A model generated the notes under the pieces. That model worked only from the letters and a program-made list of their open reading frames with translations, was not told where the DNA came from and made no database searches. From assembly GCA_965153455.1 (NCBI GenBank), contig OZ234498.1, positions 5,084,001 through 5,148,000 on the forward strand: DNA of 64,000 nucleotides. Direction: 5' to 3'. Below, one piece after another: positions 59,350 through 64,000 of this stretch (the stretch's first letter is position 1; each line of letters begins with the position of its first letter). Source of the DNA: Sphagnum compactum (lineage: Eukaryota; Bryophyta; Sphagnopsida; Sphagnales). The position numbers and the translations under genes are program-made.

Positions 59350-59675
59350 ACGAGCAAGAAATCACTGTAGGTTCATTGAAGAACCAAACGTTCGTGCAAC
59401 ATATTTTCAGCACACTTTTTTGTACACCATCCTGTACATGCAAGTGATAGGAGATTTCTTGCAGATCGTGCACAGAGAGAGAGAGAGAGAGAGGCCCATA
59501 AGCCACTGATGCTGAGTTGAAGTACCAAACCTCTTGCGATGGACGGACTTCAACGCATTTTTGCATAACATCTTTTACATGCAAGTGGTGGGACATTTCT
59601 CTCAGAGTTAATAACCATGGAGAGAGAGATTTGAGCTCGAAGGACAAAACGTTCTCCAATGTACTTCAATGCACT

Positions 59676-59806
59676 ATACCTTGAAGGATTTTGGTTTTGT
59701 TTTTTAGAGGATTTTTGTGAAGATTATGTTTTTGCATGGTGAAATATTTGAATTTTCATAATTCTTCTTTTGCCTTAAGGTACTTTCTAATGTAAATGGC
59801 AAGGCC
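59676..59806 (-). repeat. dispersed repeat B, copy 4 (partial)
   Basis: Matches the second half of copy 2 in the same orientation (TTGAAGGATTTTGGTTT, TTTTTGCATGGTGAAATATT). It is followed within 300 bp by repeat C, copy 4 (60071-60200). Confidence 0.85.
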
Positions 59807-60989
59807 CCTTTTGTTTTGTTTCTGTGACCAGAGATTAGCCCTCCCAAACCATGGAGCACTTTGTCACACTTTTTTTCGTTGCACTTTTCATTTGGAAACT
59901 TGTATATCTTTTAGTGTTGAAGATGATCCCACTTGGGCCAACCAACAATTATAGCAAATTCTTTCTAGCTCTAGAGGCACTTGTCCAATCATAGCATTAA
60001 GATAGATGCTGCATTGAATTTGTTTCATCCGTATGTGTTGTTTTCTCGGCGGCAATTTTTTTTTTTTTTTGATGTGGCTCATTGAAGTAGCAATTATCCA
60101 TAAGACAATTTAGCCCAAATCTGGCTTTAAAAAATGAAATAAAAGTGTTTAAGGATTTTTCTATATTGTTTGCTACCAATTGGAACTTAACACAGAAATC
60201 TGGACTTTTTTTTTAAAAATTCGAAAATTTGAAATTCAGTGAATAAAGTACCCAAGACACTATTTTTTAATGAAAAAAGTTGCCAAATGCCAAAATTTCG
60301 CCATTAAAAACAACTTTAGATTTTGAAAATTAATGAACCCACCTGATATCAATTTGCATCTGTCTAAAATACCCCGAGTTATTATTTTGTCTGGATATTA
60401 TTTTTGGCAAAATTCACATATTCATCCAACCAGAGAACCTCCTAATTCTTCTCAGCCATTATGCAAAGGATGACACATCACAAGTCATTTTTCCTTCTCA
60501 CTTAAGAGTCTTGCTACTATCCAGTGGGGTTAAGGTTTAGTTTAGAGATAACCAACTTGGTTAAAATGCATGTTCTTGCACCCAAATATAGGTAGGGTGC
60601 CACTTCTTTTCCAAAGTGATATTAGAACCCGCTGAGTGATGACGGGTACCTACAAATTTAACACCAAAGAGGTAAAGATTTTATACTTGGTTCTGATCAT
60701 ATTGATCAATTCAGCTGGCTGATTGATTTCAAAATGCCCTGGCCCGAACTCACCCAATTACCCTAGTCATTTCCCAACATTCAGTAGACATTTGTTTTTC
60801 ACCTTAAAAACTATGAAGTCCTTTCACACAGGATAATAATTTATATATGGATGGATGCTTTAAAGAAAAGTTGTAGCCCTTGCTGAGATCTTTCTCATAC
60901 ATAGTAGCATCATGTAATTTGAAAAGGTCAACAGAATTTCCTTTGTATCCTATATGGTAGAATAATAGACGTGTCACACTACTTGCCAC
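59807..60989. other. intergenic DNA with repeat C, copy 4
   Basis: Repeat C copy at 60071-60200 (TGATGTGGCTCATTGAAGTA, CAATTTAGCCCAAATCTGGC). No gene is seen. Confidence 0.45.
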
Positions 60990-61257
60990 ATCCCTTCAAT
61001 ATTGAAGGTAGGAACAAAATAGTGTAATAAATAAGACCTGACTGAATACTGCTCAGTGTTTCTGATTGGCCCATGGTAATGATTTGCCCAGGTGGTTTGC
61101 TATCAGTAGTCCCCCACCTATTTGCTGTCCCAGTTTCAGTTTTATGGTTGGGGTTTCAAAAAGTTATTTAGGTAACTAAACTTGGATGTGAAAAATAATT
61201 TTTACAGGGTCACATACTGAGTGTCACATACCGAGCAACTCCAGAGATGCTCTAACT
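60990..61257 (-). mobile_element. MITE-like element, copy 3 (inverted, partial)
   Basis: The reverse complement begins GAGCATCTCTGGAGTTGCTC, continues GTATGTGA and ACATCCAAGTTTAGTTA, and includes AGCAAACCACCTGG and TTATTTATTACACT as in copies 1 and 2. The terminal block is partly doubled (TCACATACTGAGTG, TCACATACCGAG). Confidence 0.8.
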
Positions 61258-61671
61258 ATCTCACTCTTTTTCTCTACCCACCAGCATGGATATGAAAAGA
61301 CAAATTAACTGCTTTTTATTTTTCTCATGTTCATTATATTTATATTAATTCAATTAAATTTGACATTGACGTAAATAATAATAAAATATTAAAAAATAAT
61401 TATGAGAGCATAAGAAAAGAGAGAAAATAAATAAAAATTGATCGTCACTAATAGTGTGCACCAACATGAAGCCCAAGTTGTTTCAGAATTTTATAAAATT
61501 GTCAATTCCGACCCATTGGAAAAAAAACCCAAAATCAAAGAACCGTTAGTCCAGGTTATTTCACCCCTCTTAATGAACCAACGGTTTTCATGAAAGAGTT
61601 GAGAATGCACGGCTGCAGTTAGTGGCCGGTTATTTGATTCTTTGACATTTGAAAAACTGTGGTTATATATA

Positions 61672-63050
61672 CCAGAATCCGATCTTTTGATTTTTTAAAA
61701 ACAGAACCATGGTCATGAATAGTAAGAACCGCCCTGATAACCGGAAGGGGCCTGTTCGTGTTTGTAACAAACTTCCCAACACTACTGTAAACTTTGAATC
61801 CATCAGTGTGGTTTTTTGTGCGGTAACCCCATCCATTGACAAGTAGATCCAACCAGAATTTTCCAACTATTCATCCAAGTGCATAATCCTATACTTATAT
61901 AATCCAATGAAGAACAATGGACCTGCTACTAAAGATGAATGGATGAATAAATACTGTCTCATTAGGACTGTAAACAGTTGTGAGAATGAAACTAACCTTT
62001 CCATACCAAAACGTTTTACCAATATATAGTCATCCAATTTCTTGGATGAAAAATTCTTCATACATGCGGTAAGCCGGCTTCAGGGATAAAATTTCGTGGA
62101 TGATATGTCATCATATGTCACTTCTGCTGAGATGACATTTTCTTGGATTGAAAATTCTTGGATGAAAACGTGTTAATGTGTCTTGTCACTTTCTGGGATG
62201 ACATTTGTGTCTGGGTTGAAAATCTCTTGGATGAAATGTCTTGATATTTGTCACTTTCTGGGATTGCATTTCTTGGATGAAATCTCTTGGGATGAAAAGT
62301 CTTGATTTTGTCACTTGTTCTGGGATGACATTTTCATTGATGAAAATTTCCTGGATGAAAATATGTTAATGTGTCTGTCACTTCTGGGATGACATTTCTG
62401 TCCGGCTTGAAAATCTCTTGGATGAAATGTCTTGATATGTGTCACTCTGGGCTTACATTTCTCAGATGAAATCTCTTGGATTTGAAAACTCTTGGATGAA
62501 ATGTCTTAATTTTGTCACTTCTTCTGGGATGACATTTATTTGGATGAAAATTCCCAGATGAAAATGACTTGATATGTGTCAGCTTCTGGGATTACATCCC
62601 GTGGATGAAATATTTTGGATGAAAAGCCTTGATGTGTCACTTTCTGCGATTTCATTTTTGGATGAAAATGTCTTGATGTGGTCACTTTCTGGGATGACAT
62701 TTTTGGATGAGATGTCTGGATGCGGTCACTTTCTGGGATTACATTTTTGGATGAAAATGTCTTACTGTGGTCACTTTCGGGGATTTCATTTTTGGATGAA
62801 AATGTCTTGATGTGGTCACTTTCTCGGATGAAATATCTTGGATGAATGATCTAATGTTGAAATATCTTGGACGTATTGGATGAAAATGTCTTAATCTTAA
62901 CATTTCATGAAATGTCTTGGATGAATGTCTGAATCTTGACATGCGACGACAGTTCTTGGATGAAATCGGAGCGTCACTGTTACTGAAGCCTATTTGTTTT
63001 CGAAGCGTTGGAAAACGTGCGTAGATGTCCGGAGACCGCATAGGTACCGT
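61672..63050. repeat. 1.4-kb duplicated segment E, copy 2 (with minisatellite)
   Basis: Same order as copy 1: unique part, minisatellite at about 62090-62900 with a different number and order of units, and unique end (GTGCGTAGATGTCCGGAGAC). It lies about 450 bp upstream of the DUF1295 start codon and may contribute to its promoter. Confidence 0.92.
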
Positions 63051-63493
63051 GGCCGTCGCAAAGAAAGGAGAACGTTGGCAAGCTCATGTCCAAAGGATCC
63101 AAGCTCCCCCACTCTTACTAGCTAGCTCCTCTTCGTCGTCTGTCTTTATTTTATGAAGCTGAAGCGAAATGAGGAAACGAGGAGACACAACAGAAGCGAC
63201 AAGAGAGACTAGGAATGTGATGCCGTACTACTGTTGTTTCTTGGAAAGATGAACATGAGTTTCTCTGCATCTTCTTTCTTCTTCTTCTTCTTCTTTGTAC
63301 AGGAGCGCAAGCAATACAATCTATATCTTTGAAGCAGCGCAATGATTCTTCACTTGTACAACAAGGAAGTCGGTGTTTTCAGAAGATTGAGGGACAGTTG
63401 TTTTGTTCAGAGCAATTTGTTCGGTGAAAGCAAGGCATATTAGAAGACAGAGAGCGAGCGGAAGAGGAATCGGAGCAGGAGTAAGGAGGAGTC
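63051..63493 (+). promoter_or_regulatory. upstream region and 5' leader of the DUF1295 gene
   Basis: More GC-rich than the flanking intergenic DNA, with a (CTT)n tract at about 63273-63295. No TATA box was fixed. Confidence 0.35.
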
Positions 63494-64000
63494 ATGACGT
63501 TTGTGTTGGATAGCAACTATTTGGCTATTACCGCGATCGTGACGGTATATTGTGGATCATACTTTGTTCTTTACTTTTGTTCTTTCTTCTCAGTGAGCAA
63601 TCTGGAGTGTTTGTTGTATAACCGTTTGTTGTGCTATGCGCTCGCAATAGTACAGACAAGTTTCGGTTATATGCATCCAAGAGCAAGCAATAGGGATTCA
63701 ATCAATAGCTGATAGTGAGTGGGGATGTGATGATCTTCATCATGTGCAGGTTGTGTATCAATTCTCCTTTTTTGTAGTCGCTGCGACTTGCAGGTTTGAC
63801 AAGGTCACCGATTTTGCCGGTGAGTGAAGCCTCAGCTTTTGTGAGGCAGGGGAATGTTCTTTTTTGTTTGCTTTCTGGTGTTATCACTTGTCTTCTGCAA
63901 GAGGAGGGATTGAATTAAGATCAGCTACAATATATATTTGTCTATACATAGACGTTTGAAACTGTGAATAGAATTTTGCAGATGTCTTGTCCTTGTAAGG
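63494..64000 (+). CDS. DUF1295 / steroid-reductase-like membrane protein, 5' part (runs off the window)
   Basis: Exon 1 is 63494-63544 (MTFVLDSNYLAITAIVT). Exon 2 is 63750-63819 (VVYQFSFFVVAATCRFDKVT, DFAG), with donors ACG|GTATAT and G|GTGAGT and acceptor GCAG|G. The joined peptide fits the N-terminus of plant DUF1295 proteins, in which a first helix is followed by FDKVTDFAG. These are multi-pass membrane proteins related to 3-oxo-5-alpha-steroid 4-dehydrogenases; their substrate is not established. The next exon (usual start G-x-TNF) is not seen before the edge, so the last ~180 bases are intron. Confidence 0.78.

Noticed and set aside
53511-63050. Intact LTR retrotransposon with the E copies as LTRs
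   Set aside because: No tRNA primer site after the first copy, no polypurine tract before the second, no gag or pol motif inside, and the two copies are well diverged. Kept only as an open possibility for a non-coding element.
1-64000. CRISPR arrays, bacterial operons, tRNA and rRNA genes
   Set aside because: The tandem repeats lack unique spacers of constant length. No cloverleaf or rRNA core sequence was seen by eye, and gene structure is eukaryotic throughout.

Overview
The window is nuclear DNA from a land plant. The evidence is introns with GT..AG borders, a plant-type xanthine dehydrogenase, a plant GPI-anchored aspartic protease, and captured pieces of plant genes (FtsH12, ABC1K8, FIE, PLD, OPT and CDK types). 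Intergenic DNA is AT-rich and crowded with degenerate repeats and dead DNA transposons. A Helentron-type endonuclease relic and a ribonuclease-inhibitor-like LRR relic make a non-flowering plant (fern, lycophyte or bryophyte) plausible. That placement is inference; the species cannot be read from the sequence.

Layout. 1-2.1 kb: one exon-like stretch at the left edge, then repeats. 2.19-5.93 kb: a Helitron on the minus strand with the tail of its helicase and fragments of FtsH12, SEC14 and CDK genes, bordered by a 68-bp direct repeat. 6.0-13.97 kb: a complete 15-exon xanthine dehydrogenase gene (1417 aa, + strand) with one GC-AG intron. 14.8-27.1 kb: transposon graveyard (MITE-like copy, CENP-B/pogo-type transposase relic, Helentron-type endonuclease relic, LRR pseudogene, minisatellites). 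27.11-30.33 kb: a second Helitron with fragments of PLD, FIE, ABC1K8 and OPT genes on both strands. 30.3-37 kb: no gene seen. 37.32-43.72 kb: a complete 10-exon GPI-anchored aspartic protease gene (581 aa, + strand); three of its exons are flanked by inverted transposon copies. 43.9-63 kb: repeats, including telomere-like blocks, a near-perfect 41-bp tandem array, two 1.4-kb direct copies of a minisatellite-bearing segment, and a small MITE-like family with ~33-bp inverted termini. 63.49 kb to the right edge: first two exons of a DUF1295 membrane protein gene.

The three real genes are unrelated single-copy housekeeping-type genes: purine catabolism, secreted or cell-surface proteolysis, and a membrane steroid-reductase-like protein. 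They share no pathway. The main interest is transposon biology: two related gene-capturing Helitrons with the same 3' end architecture, and repeat copies that may influence splicing of the protease gene.
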